Counted from the first letter of the stretch, positions 1 through 10,089 are shown. The stretch is 64,000 nucleotides of DNA from Pseudoalteromonas sp. P1-9 (GCF_001399975.1 NZ_LKBD01000007.1:1-64000), one strand, 5' to 3'. Notes: generated from the letters alone by a model not told the origin. Program-made: numbers and translations.

Positions 1-1
1 A

Positions 2-52
2 TATAGTGACGAGCTCGGAGTATGGCACTCGATTTTAGGGCTAGTTAAATAA
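2..52 (+). other. possible 3' tail of an upstream CDS
   Basis: An open frame runs from the window edge to a TAA at 50-52, giving the peptide tail YSDELGVWHSILGLVK. It stops just before a strong terminator hairpin, as the end of a real gene would. A second frame ends at 36-38, so the frame is not certain. Too little is visible to name a product. Its position upstream of manC suggests another polysaccharide gene, but that is only inference. Confidence 0.35.
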
Positions 53-53
53 G

Positions 54-89
54 AAGCCGACTATTTTTCATAAAATAGTCGGCTTTTTT
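54..89 (+). terminator. Rho-independent terminator
   Basis: A perfect 14-bp stem (54-67 pairing with 72-85) with loop TCAT is followed by a T run. It separates an upstream transcription unit from manC, so manC is probably transcribed from its own promoter in the following 100 bases. Confidence 0.85.
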
Positions 90-188
90 GTTTCGTGTCC
101 AAGCAAATATCATTTGTTTTTATCTAAAGTTTTAATTCGCTCGCTGAACCTGTATTATATGGACAAAATGGAAGTTTAAATTAAAAAA

Positions 189-1589
189 ATGAGTAGAGTT
201 TATCCAGTAATATTATCAGGTGGTTCAGGCACGCGTCTTTGGCCAATTTCACGCAAGCATTACCCTAAACAGTTTTTAAAGCTAACGAGCAATTACACAA
301 TGTTGCAAGAGACAGCTTTAAGATTAAAAGGGTTTAATAACCCTATTGCTGTGTGTAACGAGTCTCACCGTTTCATTCTTGCAGAGCAGTTGTCAGGAAT
401 AGGGAAAAAGCCAAGTGCTTTGATTTTAGAGCCTGTAGCTAGAAATACAGCTCCTGCGATTGCACTTGCAGCTTTTCAAGCGCAAAAAATGAATGATGAT
501 GCGATTTTGGTTGTGCTTGCTGCAGATCATGTTATTTCCGATGAAGATGCTTTTCAAAAAGCCGTCGAGCTTGCGGTGTCTGAAGCAGAAAAAGGGTCCT
601 TAGTTACTTTTGGTGTGGTACCAAATAAAGCAGAAACAGGATTTGGATACATACAAGCAACCGAAAAAGAAGGCGTTAGTGCTATAAAACGGTTTGTAGA
701 AAAGCCTGACTTTGAAACTGCGGCCTCTTATGTGGACAGTGGGGATTATTTCTGGAATAGCGGTATGTTTGTATTCAAAGCATCTTCTTTTCTCAATGAA
801 TTAAAAGAGCATAACTCAGATATGTTCGATGCTGTTAATGCTTCATTAGATAATGCAGATAGTGATTTGGATTTTATCAGAGTGAAAACTGATGATTTTG
901 CAAAAAGCCCAAGCGATTCTATTGACTATGCAATTATGGAAAAAACTTCTAACGGTGTGGTACTACCAATCAATGTTGGTTGGAGCGATGTAGGTTCTTT
1001 TTCTGCACTATGGGAAGTTTTAGACAAGGATGAAAATGGTAACGTTGGACTTGGTGATATAAAGTACATAGATTCGAAAAACTGTTTGGTTCAATCTGAA
1101 AATCAATTCGTTGCAACAATTGGTGTTGAAGATATTGTTGTTGTAGGTACTAAAGATTCTGTTTTAGTGACGAAAAGAGATCGAGTGCAAGATGTTAAAG
1201 CTGTTGTCTCTCATTTGGAAGCAACAGGAAGAACAGAGCACCTATTGCATAGAGAAGTTCATAGACCTTGGGGTAAGTATGATTCGATTGATAATGGTAA
1301 TCGCTACCAAGTCAAACGCATCACGGTTAAACCAGGCGCATCTCTTTCGAAACAAATGCACCATCATAGAGCAGAGCATTGGATTGTAGTAAGTGGTACA
1401 GCAATCGTTGAAATTAATGATAAAGAGACGCTTTTATGTGAGAATCAATCAATTTACATTCCTCTAGGTGCAACACATAGATTAACTAATCCAGGAAAGG
1501 TTCAACTAGAACTAATTGAAGTGCAAAGTGGTAGTTATTTAGGGGAAGATGACATTGTCCGCTTTAAAGATGAGTATGGAAGAAGTTAG
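189..1589 (+). CDS. manC: mannose-1-phosphate guanylyltransferase / mannose-6-phosphate isomerase
   Basis: This 466-residue protein has the length and layout of the bifunctional type II ManC/CpsB enzymes. The N-terminal nucleotidyltransferase carries ILSGGSGTRLWPISR at residues 8-22 and FVEKP near 170. The C-terminal cupin carries HRPWGKYD, KPGASLSKQMHHHRAEHW and a metal-binding histidine cluster from about 355 onward. The enzyme makes GDP-mannose from mannose-1-P and can supply mannose-6-P isomerase activity. The ATG has only a weak Shine-Dalgarno sequence. It is the first gene of the polysaccharide block. The partner phosphomannomutase (manB) and any gmd/fcl genes are not in the window and may lie upstream. 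Confidence 0.93.
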   Translation: MSRVYPVILSGGSGTRLWPISRKHYPKQFLKLTSNYTMLQETALRLKGFNNPIAVCNESHRFILAEQLSGIGKKPSALILEPVARNTAPAIALAAFQAQKMNDDAILVVLAADHVISDEDAFQKAVELAVSEAEKGSLVTFGVVPNKAETGFGYIQATEKEGVSAIKRFVEKPDFETAASYVDSGDYFWNSGMFVFKASSFLNELKEHNSDMFDAVNASLDNADSDLDFIRVKTDDFAKSPSDSIDYAIMEKTSNGVVLPINVGWSDVGSFSALWEVLDKDENGNVGLGDIKYIDSKNCLVQSENQFVATIGVEDIVVVGTKDSVLVTKRDRVQDVKAVVSHLEATGRTEHLLHREVHRPWGKYDSIDNGNRYQVKRITVKPGASLSKQMHHHRAEHWIVVSGTAIVEINDKETLLCENQSIYIPLGATHRLTNPGKVQLELIEVQSGSYLGEDDIVRFKDEYGRS

Positions 1590-1686
1590 TAGCATCGGGT
1601 TATTGGTTAAATAGAATTATTGACTATAAAACAACAGATTGACTAACGTTTTTTTGATCCAGAGCCATTAAATCACGGGATATAAC

Positions 1687-2460
1687 TTGCACTTCTTACA
1701 GGCAATATCGTTAATTCATACCCAATCGGTAATGAAATTAAAAGCGCAATCCAATGTTATGGTATTGAGCTATTTATGGTGGGTGATAGAGCCACTAATC
1801 TATGGAATTTTATTTTATTTTATTTTTAATTTGATGATGTTTCAAAAAAGTGAAAACTTCTTCATTTTTATCTTAATAGGTAAAGTCCACTTTTTATGGT
1901 TCTCTAAAAGTGTAATTGCTGGTGCGAATAGCATTATTGAGAATAAGGGGTTAATTAGCCAAAGAGTTATTCCAAAGTATGTATTCCCATTAGTTAATTG
2001 CCAAGAGTTACTTTTAAAACAAGTAATCTCACTTCTGACACTAATCGCAATTGTACTTTGTTTTGGTTACTCAGTTTCAATTACTTGGCTGCAACTAGTG
2101 CCATTGACACTAACAATGTACGGCTTTATTTGCGGCATTTCATTGATTGCATCAGTTTTTGTTACATATGCTCAAGACTTCAGAGTTATCATTCAAATGG
2201 CAATGATGGGGTTAATGTTCACGTCGGGTATCTTTTGGGATATCAACATGATTGATGATCAACAAGTTCAACAGGTGTTGTTTACCTATAACCCTCTAGC
2301 GGCATTAATCGATAGCTATCGTCAAATATTGTTATCAAATGAGGTCGTATCAATTAATAGATTAGTACCCCCATTAATTTGGGCTGGCGCTAGTCTACTC
2401 ATCGGTTTATTCTTGCTTAAAGCGTGCCAGAACTCTTTAACAAGGAAGCTATTTTTGTGA
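1687..2460 (+). CDS. wzm: polysaccharide ABC transporter permease (Wzm-like)
   Basis: A 257-residue integral membrane protein of the ABC-2 / O-antigen exporter type. About six hydrophobic segments are seen, and the N-terminal stretch LKAQSNVMVLSYLWWVIEPL is the characteristic pre-TM1 motif of Wzm/KpsM-like permeases. The best start is TTG at 1687, preceded by GGGA six bases upstream. ATG at 1732 is possible but would remove most of the amphipathic N-terminus. The gene overlaps the ATPase gene by 4 bases (GTGA). Together they would export a lipid-linked glycan across the inner membrane. Confidence 0.85.
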   Translation: MHFLQAISLIHTQSVMKLKAQSNVMVLSYLWWVIEPLIYGILFYFIFNLMMFQKSENFFIFILIGKVHFLWFSKSVIAGANSIIENKGLISQRVIPKYVFPLVNCQELLLKQVISLLTLIAIVLCFGYSVSITWLQLVPLTLTMYGFICGISLIASVFVTYAQDFRVIIQMAMMGLMFTSGIFWDINMIDDQQVQQVLFTYNPLAALIDSYRQILLSNEVVSINRLVPPLIWAGASLLIGLFLLKACQNSLTRKLFL

Positions 2461-3161
2461 GTCAACCAGTTGTCGAATTAACAAATGCTTCCATAGAATA
2501 TACGAGCCGCGTAGGCTTGTTTAAAGAGTTTAAACATACTGCGCTCAATAATATTTCACTGGAAATTTATGAGGGAGATGTTTTTGGTGTTTTAGGCAAA
2601 AATGGTTCCGGTAAGTCAACTTTATTAAAAGTGCTTGCGGGTATTTTTGCGCTAGACATTGGACAAATAAGTTGTAAACCGGGCTTAAGTAAAGCGCTTC
2701 TTTCATTGGGACTCGGGTTTAATAATCAATTAACAGGGCGCGATAATGCGTTAATTAGTTGCATGCTTAACGGGTTGTCAAAAAAGGTAGCAAAACAGAA
2801 AGTGGAGCATATTAAAGAATTTTCCGAGTTAGGGGTGTTTTTTGAGCAACCCGTAAAATCCTATTCTGCGGGAATGCGCTCTCGCTTGGGGTTTTCTGCT
2901 GGTTTGGTACTTAATGTTGATCTATTGCTAATCGACGAAGTTTTAAGTGTCGGAGATCAAAGCTTTAAGCAAAAAGCTGAAAAAGCGATGCTTGATAAGC
3001 TTGCTGGGAAGCAAACAGTAGTATTTGTCTCACATAATGAAAATCAAATACAGAGGCTATGCAATAGATGTGTATGGCTTGAAGGTGGTAATTTAATGGC
3101 ATACGGTGAAACGTCACAGGTGTTAACTAAATATAGGAGTGATTGTAACAATGCAGCGTAA
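2457..3161 (+). CDS. wzt: polysaccharide ABC transporter ATP-binding protein (Wzt-like, short form)
   Basis: This ABC ATPase has Walker [13 protein letters not shown], signature [12 protein letters not shown] and Walker [13 protein letters not shown], all typical of the Wzt/TagH/KpsT branch. I chose GTG at 2457 because AAGGAAG lies 8-10 bases upstream and it overlaps the permease stop. That gives 234 residues. Longer Wzt proteins have a C-terminal carbohydrate-binding domain that reads the glycan terminus. It is absent here, so export should not depend on a terminal cap read by this protein. The 3' end overlaps rmlA by 11 bases. Confidence 0.88.
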   Translation: MSQPVVELTNASIEYTSRVGLFKEFKHTALNNISLEIYEGDVFGVLGKNGSGKSTLLKVLAGIFALDIGQISCKPGLSKALLSLGLGFNNQLTGRDNALISCMLNGLSKKVAKQKVEHIKEFSELGVFFEQPVKSYSAGMRSRLGFSAGLVLNVDLLLIDEVLSVGDQSFKQKAEKAMLDKLAGKQTVVFVSHNENQIQRLCNRCVWLEGGNLMAYGETSQVLTKYRSDCNNAA

Positions 3162-4032
3162 AGGAATTATTCTCGCCGGGGGATCTGGTACTCGACTATA
3201 CCCGTTAACTAAAGTGGTAAGTAAGCAATTAATGCCAGTTTATGATAAACCAATGATTTATTACCCGCTAGCGACACTGATGCAAGCTGGTATTCAAGAA
3301 GCCTTGATTATATCTACGCCAGAAGAGATACACCGATTCGAAAATTTATTGGGTGATGGAAGCAACTTTGGTATTACATTAGAGTATGCAGTGCAGCCAA
3401 GTCCAGATGGCTTAGCACAAGCATTTATAATTGCTGAAGATTTTTTGGCTGGACAAGCAGCGGCTTTAGTACTCGGCGATAATTTATTTTATGGCCATGA
3501 TTTAAGCAAATCTTTAAATAGTGCAGCCCAGCAAGAGTCAGGAGGAACTGTTTTTGGTTATCATGTCGCAAACCCTCGTGCATATGGTGTCGTAGAGTTT
3601 GATGACAATGGTTTAGCTAAATCTATTGAAGAAAAACCTAGAGAGCCAAAATCAAATTATGCTGTTCCTGGTTTATACTTCTTCGATAGTCGTGTTGTCG
3701 AATACGCTAAAAGCGTTAAACCCTCAGCACGAGGTGAGCTCGAAATTACCGATGTTATTGAACAATATCTTAAAAATAATGAGCTGAAAGTTGAAATTAT
3801 GGGGCGCGGAACTGCGTGGCTTGATACAGGTACTCATGATGATTTGTTGGCCGCAGCACAATTTATAGCTACTGTGGAGAAACGTCAGGGACTAAAAATA
3901 AATTGCCCTGAAGAAATTGCGTTCAGAAACGGCTGGATATCTCACGATAGGTTAAGAGAAATAGCTGAACCATTAAAGAAAAGTGGTTATGGTGAATATT
4001 TACTTTCGCTACTAAATGACCATGTGATTTAA
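3151..4032 (+). CDS. rmlA: glucose-1-phosphate thymidylyltransferase
   Basis: This enzyme makes dTDP-glucose from glucose-1-P and dTTP, the first step to dTDP-L-rhamnose. The 293 residues match the family length. Signature blocks include [50 protein letters not shown] and [13 protein letters not shown]. The start is ATG 3151 with AGGAGTG about 8 bases upstream, overlapping the end of the ABC ATPase gene. It is followed by rmlC, rmlD and rmlB with short gaps or overlaps, indicating one operon. Confidence 0.96.
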   Translation: MQRKGIILAGGSGTRLYPLTKVVSKQLMPVYDKPMIYYPLATLMQAGIQEALIISTPEEIHRFENLLGDGSNFGITLEYAVQPSPDGLAQAFIIAEDFLAGQAAALVLGDNLFYGHDLSKSLNSAAQQESGGTVFGYHVANPRAYGVVEFDDNGLAKSIEEKPREPKSNYAVPGLYFFDSRVVEYAKSVKPSARGELEITDVIEQYLKNNELKVEIMGRGTAWLDTGTHDDLLAAAQFIATVEKRQGLKINCPEEIAFRNGWISHDRLREIAEPLKKSGYGEYLLSLLNDHVI

Positions 4033-4065
4033 ACACAATAGCCAACTATTAATCAGACAGAAAAT

Positions 4066-4605
4066 ATGAAAATTATTGATACAAAAATTCCAGATGTGAA
4101 AGTTTTAGAACCTCAAGTTTTTGGTGATGATAGAGGTTTTTTCTTAGAAACATTCAGAGGTGACTGGTTTCGCGAAAACATAGCCGATGTGCAATTTGTA
4201 CAGGATAATCATTCAAAGTCGCGTAAAGGTATATTACGCGGTCTTCATTTTCAACGTGAGCAAACTCAAGGCAAGCTAGTGCGCGTTGTGTCTGGTGAAG
4301 TGTTTGATGTAGCAGTTGATATTCGCGAAGGCTCACCTACTTTCGGTCAATGGGTTGGAGAATTTTTATCTGCTGAAAATAAAAGGCAACTATGGGTACC
4401 TGCTGGGTTTGCACATGGCTTTCTAGTAACTAGTGACGACGCGGAGTTTGTTTATAAATGCACTGATTATTATCACCCTCAATCAGAGGAATCGATTATT
4501 TGGAATGATAATGACATTGCTATAAGCTGGCCAACCGATGTTGAGCCATTGCTATCAGAAAAAGATAAGCAAGGCATAACATTAACAGAGTGTTCACCGC
4601 TTTAA
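4066..4605 (+). CDS. rmlC: dTDP-4-dehydrorhamnose 3,5-epimerase
   Basis: This 179-residue cupin enzyme epimerises C3 and C5 of dTDP-4-keto-6-deoxyglucose. Family motifs are visible: VFGDDRGFFLETF near the start, QDNHSKSRKGILRGLHFQ containing the catalytic histidine, VSGEVFDVAVDIR, and WVPAGFAHGFLV. The tyrosine-containing YKCTDYY segment follows. The gene sits 33 bases after rmlA and 10 before rmlD. Confidence 0.96.
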   Translation: MKIIDTKIPDVKVLEPQVFGDDRGFFLETFRGDWFRENIADVQFVQDNHSKSRKGILRGLHFQREQTQGKLVRVVSGEVFDVAVDIREGSPTFGQWVGEFLSAENKRQLWVPAGFAHGFLVTSDDAEFVYKCTDYYHPQSEESIIWNDNDIAISWPTDVEPLLSEKDKQGITLTECSPL

Positions 4606-4615
4606 GGCTATAAAT

Positions 4616-5473
4616 ATGATTGTTGTTATAGGCAAAAGCGGGCAGCTTGCTCAAGAGTTACATTTACTGGATAGTGATTTAATTTGTTTAGGGCGAAATG
4701 ACATTAACTTGTTAAGTAGAGAAGATGTATTTCATACTTTAAATAAACTTTCTCCGGATGCTGTTATCAATGCTTCTGCGTATACAGCAGTTGATAAAGC
4801 AGAGACAGAAGAAGAGCAAGCATTTTTAATTAATGCTGAGGCCGTGAAATTTCTAGCTGAATATTGTGAAGTTAAGCGATGCCACTTTGTACATGTATCT
4901 ACAGATTATGTATTTAAAGGTGATAAAGGTAGCCCTTATATATCTTCAGATATTAGGGAACCAAGAGGTGTCTATGGCGCTTCCAAAGCTCAAGGTGAGC
5001 TTTATTTGTCTTCTATAATTAACACTAGCGCTTGTATTATTCGTACATCTTGGGTTTATTCTAGCCATGGTAATAATTTTGTTAAAACTATGTTGAATTT
5101 GATGACGCAAAAGGATGAACTCGGAATAATATCGGATCAAATTGGAACACCTACTTCAGCAAAGGTATTAGCACAAGCGTGTTTGGCCGCTGCCAAAAAT
5201 AGGGTATGTGGTATTCAACATTGGACGGACTTAGGTATCGCTTCATGGTACGACTTTGCCTTGGCTATTCAGGAAATAGCTTTTGAAAAAGGAGCTTTAA
5301 ATAAAAATATCCCTGTTAGGCCTATTAATACAGAGCAATACCCTACGCCTGCAGTTCGCCCAAAGTATAGTGTATTAGATAAAACAAAGAATAGTGATGA
5401 ATTAAATGTAGAGAATGCACATTGGCGAGTGCACCTATCAACAGTTATTGACGAATTAATTGAGAAAAAATAA
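4616..5473 (+). CDS. rmlD: dTDP-4-dehydrorhamnose reductase
   Basis: This 285-residue SDR-type reductase performs the last step to dTDP-L-rhamnose. The N-terminal Rossmann motif is IGKSGQLAQEL, followed by VINASAYTAVDKAE, HVSTDYVFKG and the YGASKAQGE catalytic YxxxK. C-terminal substrate-binding residues PTPAVRPKYSVLD are also conserved. The stop overlaps the start of rmlB by one base, which points to translational coupling. Confidence 0.95.
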   Translation: MIVVIGKSGQLAQELHLLDSDLICLGRNDINLLSREDVFHTLNKLSPDAVINASAYTAVDKAETEEEQAFLINAEAVKFLAEYCEVKRCHFVHVSTDYVFKGDKGSPYISSDIREPRGVYGASKAQGELYLSSIINTSACIIRTSWVYSSHGNNFVKTMLNLMTQKDELGIISDQIGTPTSAKVLAQACLAAAKNRVCGIQHWTDLGIASWYDFALAIQEIAFEKGALNKNIPVRPINTEQYPTPAVRPKYSVLDKTKNSDELNVENAHWRVHLSTVIDELIEKK

Positions 5474-6561
5474 TGGAAAGTTTGCAAAAAAGTTTACTTG
5501 TTACCGGTGGCGCAGGATTTATAGGGGCTAATTTCGTTCACTATTGGTTGAATACTTATCCCAATGATAAAGTAACAGTGCTTGATGCACTTACTTATGC
5601 TGGAAACAAAGAAAATTTAGCGAGCTTGGAAGGGAGTAGTAATTTTAAATTTGTGCATGGCAATATTTGTGATCAAGATTTAGTTGAACAGTTATTACAG
5701 AGTGGTGAAATCAACACGATTGTTCACTTTGCGGCGGAATCACATGTTGACCGTTCTATCACTGGACCTGATGAGTTTATTGAGACCAATATTATCGGGA
5801 CATACTCATTGTTGAAAGCTGCAAAAAAAGTCTGGTTAGATATCCCTAAAGAACAGGGAAGACAAGCCTTAGAACATAGGTTTCATCATGTTTCTACAGA
5901 TGAAGTGTATGGCACGTTAGAGCTCAGAGATCCGGCTTTCACTGAAGATACGGCTTATGCACCAAACTCTCCGTATTCAGCGAGTAAAGCTGCAAGTGAC
6001 CACTTGGTTCGTGCATACCACCATACTTATGGTTTGGAAGTAACAACGTCAAATTGTTCAAACAATTATGGCCCTTACCATTTTCCTGAAAAGTTAATTC
6101 CACTTATTGTAACCAATATATTGCATGATAAACCTCTACCAATATATGGCGATGGTAAGCAGGTTCGTGATTGGCTGTATGTTGAAGATCATGCTCGTGG
6201 TATTGACTTGGTTCTTAATAAGGGAAGAGTAGGAGAGAATTATAATATTGGTGGTCACAACGAATGGCATAATATCGACATTGTTAAACTCATATGTCAG
6301 TTAATGGATCAGGCATTTGAAAATGATAAAACGCTCATCGAGAAATACCCACTCGCAATTTTAGCGAGACAAGCAAAATCTGAAGAGTTAATTACGTATG
6401 TAACAGATCGTGCTGGGCATGATAGAAGATATGCAATCGATGCAGAGAAAAGCTTTACTGAGTTAGGTTATCGCCCACAAGAGTCTTTTGAAACAGGCAT
6501 CAGAAAAACTATTGAATGGTATTTAGATAATGACTCTTGGTGGCGTTCACTAATAAAATAG
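5473..6561 (+). CDS. rmlB: dTDP-glucose 4,6-dehydratase
   Basis: A 362-residue extended SDR enzyme converting dTDP-glucose to dTDP-4-keto-6-deoxyglucose. It has the NAD-binding motif TGGAGFIGANF, FAAESHVDRSI, the STDEVYG active-site segment and YSASKAASDHLV with the catalytic Tyr/Lys. It closes the rml set. Its product could also feed other dTDP-sugars, which matters because two DegT-type aminotransferase genes lie downstream at 14-17.6 kb. Confidence 0.96.
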   Translation: MESLQKSLLVTGGAGFIGANFVHYWLNTYPNDKVTVLDALTYAGNKENLASLEGSSNFKFVHGNICDQDLVEQLLQSGEINTIVHFAAESHVDRSITGPDEFIETNIIGTYSLLKAAKKVWLDIPKEQGRQALEHRFHHVSTDEVYGTLELRDPAFTEDTAYAPNSPYSASKAASDHLVRAYHHTYGLEVTTSNCSNNYGPYHFPEKLIPLIVTNILHDKPLPIYGDGKQVRDWLYVEDHARGIDLVLNKGRVGENYNIGGHNEWHNIDIVKLICQLMDQAFENDKTLIEKYPLAILARQAKSEELITYVTDRAGHDRRYAIDAEKSFTELGYRPQESFETGIRKTIEWYLDNDSWWRSLIK

Positions 6562-6648
6562 TTTTAACTCTGAACTAATAACACAATTTAATTTGCGAGC
6601 TGCGAACTCGCTGATAATAATGCATAAAATCATCAAAAAGGTTGCTTC

Positions 6649-9129
6649 ATGGAATGGCTAAAACAAGCTTTAGCTCATAAAGTATTAAAGAAACAAGACA
6701 TCGATCTTGAATTTATTAATTTTCAATTGGGCACTGAAAAGTACCCTATAAATGAAAAAAAAGCAAAAAAGTTAGTAGCAGAAAATTGGCTTATTGATCC
6801 TATTCCGACATTTTCTTGTGAAGATTATTTATATAATAACCCAGATGTTATGGCATCGGGTGTCCATCCATACGTACATTATATAAAGTATGGTAAAAGT
6901 GAAGCTAGAGGCATAAAAAACAGTAAGCAATATGATGCTTTTTTGGGTTTAAATCGGACTTCAAAAGGGATAATCGAACAGCAAAATATTACGTTAGAAG
7001 AAACTCCAGTATCAATTTTCTTTAATTCCATTTTTTATAATAATAAGTATCCTGGAGCGTGGGGATGGGAGCATTATTTGCACCATGGACAATACGAAAA
7101 TAAAGTACCAAGTAAAGATGTTATTCCAGAAGCGCTTGATGCATTTTTCAGAGACGAAAGTGATGTGCCACCTCTCGTAAATATGTATAATTTTGCGCAG
7201 ACAATAGAACAGCATAAGTGCTCTGATAAGCCTGTTTATTCAATTGTTATTTTAAACTGGAATAAGTCATTAATGACTTTGCAGTGCGTCTATACGATTC
7301 TTAAAAACTCGTTTTACACAGATATAGAAATTATTGTCGTAGATAACGGCAGTATGGAACATGATTATGTCAACTTGTTAGAGTTAATTAAAGTTCCATG
7401 CGTTAATGTGATACGCAATAACTCTAATCGTTTTTATGGTGAAGCAAATAATATAGGTGTTGAGGCTGCAAATGGTAAATACATTTGCTTATTAAACAAT
7501 GATGCTTTTGTACATAAAAATTGGGATAAGTATTTAATAGAAAAACTGGAATCCGATGATTCGATAGGGGGAGTAGGACCGAAATTTTTATTCCCTGATG
7601 GCAGGCTTCAAGAGGCGGGTGGTGAACTAAACCCTTGTGGGCAAAATGTTCAAATTGGTAAAGGGTTAGATGCGAGTCTAGATGCCTTCAATGTGGAATA
7701 CGAAGTGAGTCATGTTTCTGCTGCATGTTTTATGCTCAGAAAGGACTTGTTTTATCGAGTAAATGGTTTTGATTATCGCTATGAACCTGCATATTTTGAG
7801 GATGCAGACCTAACAGCTAAAATAAAATCTATTGGTTTAAGTATTTGGTATGTTCCGCAATCGCAAGTTATTCATGTTGAGAATGCGACGTCAAAAGATG
7901 AAAATATAGGGTTTCAGTTTGGCTCTTTAATTAGTACTAATAGACTTAAATTTGTTGCGCGTTGGTCGGAATATTTACGTGGTGGTGAGCCTCCTTTTGT
8001 TCCAGATTTTAGCCGTGAATATGCAGCAAGAGAAGAGTTAGAGAGAAAAGAAGCAAAAATAGCCGTTGTATACTCTCCATATAATTTAACCCCAGGTGGC
8101 GGTGAACGATATGTATTAAACCTAGCTCTGTCAGCAGTAAGGTCTGGATATAAAACATATTTTTGTTCTCCAGATACCTATTCAAGTATGCGTTTGTTTA
8201 CGATTGGTCATGAACTAGGGGTTGATACTAGTGAGATCTTATTAATTAATGAAAACCAGCTCAATACAATAAACGGAGTTGAGTTATTTATTGCAATGAG
8301 TAATGAACTTAGCCCGAAGATTCAAGCAATAGGAACTAAGCGAAATATTTATCATTGTCAATTCCCATTCCCAATGTCTGATTGGCATAAAGCTAATTGT
8401 TTAGAGAATGTGCTCGGTTATGATGAGGTGATTGTAAATTCGGAGTTTACAAGAAATGCTTTCCTACAAGAAGGCGAAAAATTCGGTATGAAGTTGCCTA
8501 CAGTATCGGTTGTAAGCCCTCCTGTTGAAATTTTAAGTGTGGCAGAAAAACCAAAAAATTTAGTTCGTATTTTAAATGTCGGAAGATTTATTGCTGGTGG
8601 TCATTGCAAAAAACAAAAAGAATTATTGCAAGCATTTGAAGTATTTTCGCAAAAGTTAGAAGCGCTAGGCATGGAATGTGAGTTATTGTTGGTTGGTGCA
8701 CTGAGCTCATCGCAAGAAGACCGGGACTATTTATCTGCTCTTAAAATGAATGCTAAAGACAATGTGAAAATTGTTCTAAATGCTTCTCGACAAGAAGTTA
8801 TTGATTATTACAAGAGTGCTCATTTCTATTGGCATGGAACGGGCATGAACGAAGACGTTAAAACTCGCCCTGAAGTGTTTGAACATTTTGGTATTACCCC
8901 TATTGAAGCTATTTCTTCTGGATGTATTCCTGTAGTTTGGCATGAAGGCGGTCCAGCCCATACGATGGAAAAGTTATATAAAAACCCTGAAAGGTTTTTA
9001 GCACGCTCGATTGATGAGTATGCAGATAAAACTATTGCATTATTGGATGATTCAGACCTGGTTCATGCTTCGTTAGATATTTTTTCTGAACAGCAATTTT
9101 ACAGTGTACTAAACGAAAAAATTAATTAA
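6649..9129 (+). CDS. two-domain glycosyltransferase (GT2 + GT4-like)
   Basis: An 826-residue protein. The N-terminal ~180 residues contain short repeats of the type YLYNNPDVMASGVHPYVHYI, seen in some rhamnan and glycan-assembly proteins. A GT2 domain follows from about 195 (YSIVILNWNKSLMTLQCVYT, DNGS, LLNNDAFV, and FEDADLTAKI as the likely catalytic-base region). A GT4-like GT-B domain runs from about 475 (YSPYNLTPGGGERYVLN, VGRFIAGGHCKKQ, HFGITPIEAISSG, the last with the E-x7-E type region). It probably adds two sugars to the growing chain at the inner membrane. The stop overlaps the next start by one base. Confidence 0.82.
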   Translation: MEWLKQALAHKVLKKQDIDLEFINFQLGTEKYPINEKKAKKLVAENWLIDPIPTFSCEDYLYNNPDVMASGVHPYVHYIKYGKSEARGIKNSKQYDAFLGLNRTSKGIIEQQNITLEETPVSIFFNSIFYNNKYPGAWGWEHYLHHGQYENKVPSKDVIPEALDAFFRDESDVPPLVNMYNFAQTIEQHKCSDKPVYSIVILNWNKSLMTLQCVYTILKNSFYTDIEIIVVDNGSMEHDYVNLLELIKVPCVNVIRNNSNRFYGEANNIGVEAANGKYICLLNNDAFVHKNWDKYLIEKLESDDSIGGVGPKFLFPDGRLQEAGGELNPCGQNVQIGKGLDASLDAFNVEYEVSHVSAACFMLRKDLFYRVNGFDYRYEPAYFEDADLTAKIKSIGLSIWYVPQSQVIHVENATSKDENIGFQFGSLISTNRLKFVARWSEYLRGGEPPFVPDFSREYAAREELERKEAKIAVVYSPYNLTPGGGERYVLNLALSAVRSGYKTYFCSPDTYSSMRLFTIGHELGVDTSEILLINENQLNTINGVELFIAMSNELSPKIQAIGTKRNIYHCQFPFPMSDWHKANCLENVLGYDEVIVNSEFTRNAFLQEGEKFGMKLPTVSVVSPPVEILSVAEKPKNLVRILNVGRFIAGGHCKKQKELLQAFEVFSQKLEALGMECELLLVGALSSSQEDRDYLSALKMNAKDNVKIVLNASRQEVIDYYKSAHFYWHGTGMNEDVKTRPEVFEHFGITPIEAISSGCIPVVWHEGGPAHTMEKLYKNPERFLARSIDEYADKTIALLDDSDLVHASLDIFSEQQFYSVLNEKIN

Positions 9130-10076
9130 TGAAAGAATTATTATTACATATAGGTGCCCCTAAAACGGGCACGAGCCATATTCAGCGCTCGATTATTTTA
9201 AATGAGAACTCGGTTAGTCGAGGTGGTTATCATTATCTCGATAATCTGCGGTGGCATGATGGAGCACATCACTTAATATCTTTTGCGATACGTGAGGCTA
9301 AATATGGTGGCGCTGCTTTTTCATTCAAGAAAGAGTTCGCCAAACTTAAAAAAGAAGTTGAAAAAACGAAGAACAATAAGTTTATTATTAGTACTGAGTT
9401 GTTATTTTTTACTCCTAATGAAAAAGAGCAGGACAGGTTAAAACAGCTCTTTTCTTTATTTGATAAAGTTAAAGTAGTGGTTTTCTTTCGTGAGCCAGTG
9501 GCATTTTTGAACTCGCTATTTAAGCAAATGATCAGAGACCCGAGTGACAAAAGTGCTGAACAGCCGTTAAATTTTATCACCCGCGTTGCACATAACCTAG
9601 ATTATAAAGGGGTTATTGAAGCATATTCGCACCTTGGGGGTGAAGTTAGCTCATTCTTGTATGAGGACTATGATGACGTTTCTGAGGCTTTTTTCACGCA
9701 AGTTCTTGATGTTCCATTGCTTAAAGTCAATAAACAGAAAGCTAATATTTCTTTAGATGGCGCGGGGCTTAAAATAAAGTATGCGCTCAATAGCCAAGTT
9801 GAAGAGTTTGAGCTCAATGTTCAGCTAGCAGAAGCAATTAAGTATTTTCAAGTTTCGTTAAATAATAAGACAAATATTGATATGTTTAACGATAAAGAAA
9901 AGAAGGCTATCGCACATGTCTACAATCAGTTTAATGGATTTAGTGATGCGTTTCCAAAGGTCAATATGTCGCAGCGCGGTATCCCATTCTTACCGGTTTC
10001 AAGCGAAATGATGGATCGCTTTAAAAACTGGTTAGCCGATTATAATAACAACTTACACCAAAATATTTTTGGTTGA
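9129..10076 (+). CDS. sulfotransferase-like P-loop protein
   Basis: A 315-residue protein whose N-terminus LLLHIGAPKTGTSHIQ carries the 5'-phosphosulfate-binding loop (PKTGTS at residues 11-16). A second block, VVVFFREPVAFLNSLFKQ near 115-135, has the Arg and Ser expected for the 3'-phosphate site. The predicted role is transfer of sulfate from PAPS to a sugar hydroxyl of the exported glycan. It directly follows the large glycosyltransferase (one-base overlap) and is the first of four such genes. The acceptor cannot be read from the sequence. Confidence 0.72.
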   Translation: MKELLLHIGAPKTGTSHIQRSIILNENSVSRGGYHYLDNLRWHDGAHHLISFAIREAKYGGAAFSFKKEFAKLKKEVEKTKNNKFIISTELLFFTPNEKEQDRLKQLFSLFDKVKVVVFFREPVAFLNSLFKQMIRDPSDKSAEQPLNFITRVAHNLDYKGVIEAYSHLGGEVSSFLYEDYDDVSEAFFTQVLDVPLLKVNKQKANISLDGAGLKIKYALNSQVEEFELNVQLAEAIKYFQVSLNNKTNIDMFNDKEKKAIAHVYNQFNGFSDAFPKVNMSQRGIPFLPVSSEMMDRFKNWLADYNNNLHQNIFG

Positions 10077-10089
10077 TAAAGAGCATGCG

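Noticed and set aside
1-188. JUMPStart/ops element for polysaccharide operons
   Set aside because: No GGCGGTAG core is present before manC. The one match to GGCGGTAG in the region is inside coding sequence near 14060.
6595-6611. terminator between rmlB and the large glycosyltransferase gene
   Set aside because: GCGAG/CTCGC forms only a 5-bp stem without a T run. Read-through is more likely.
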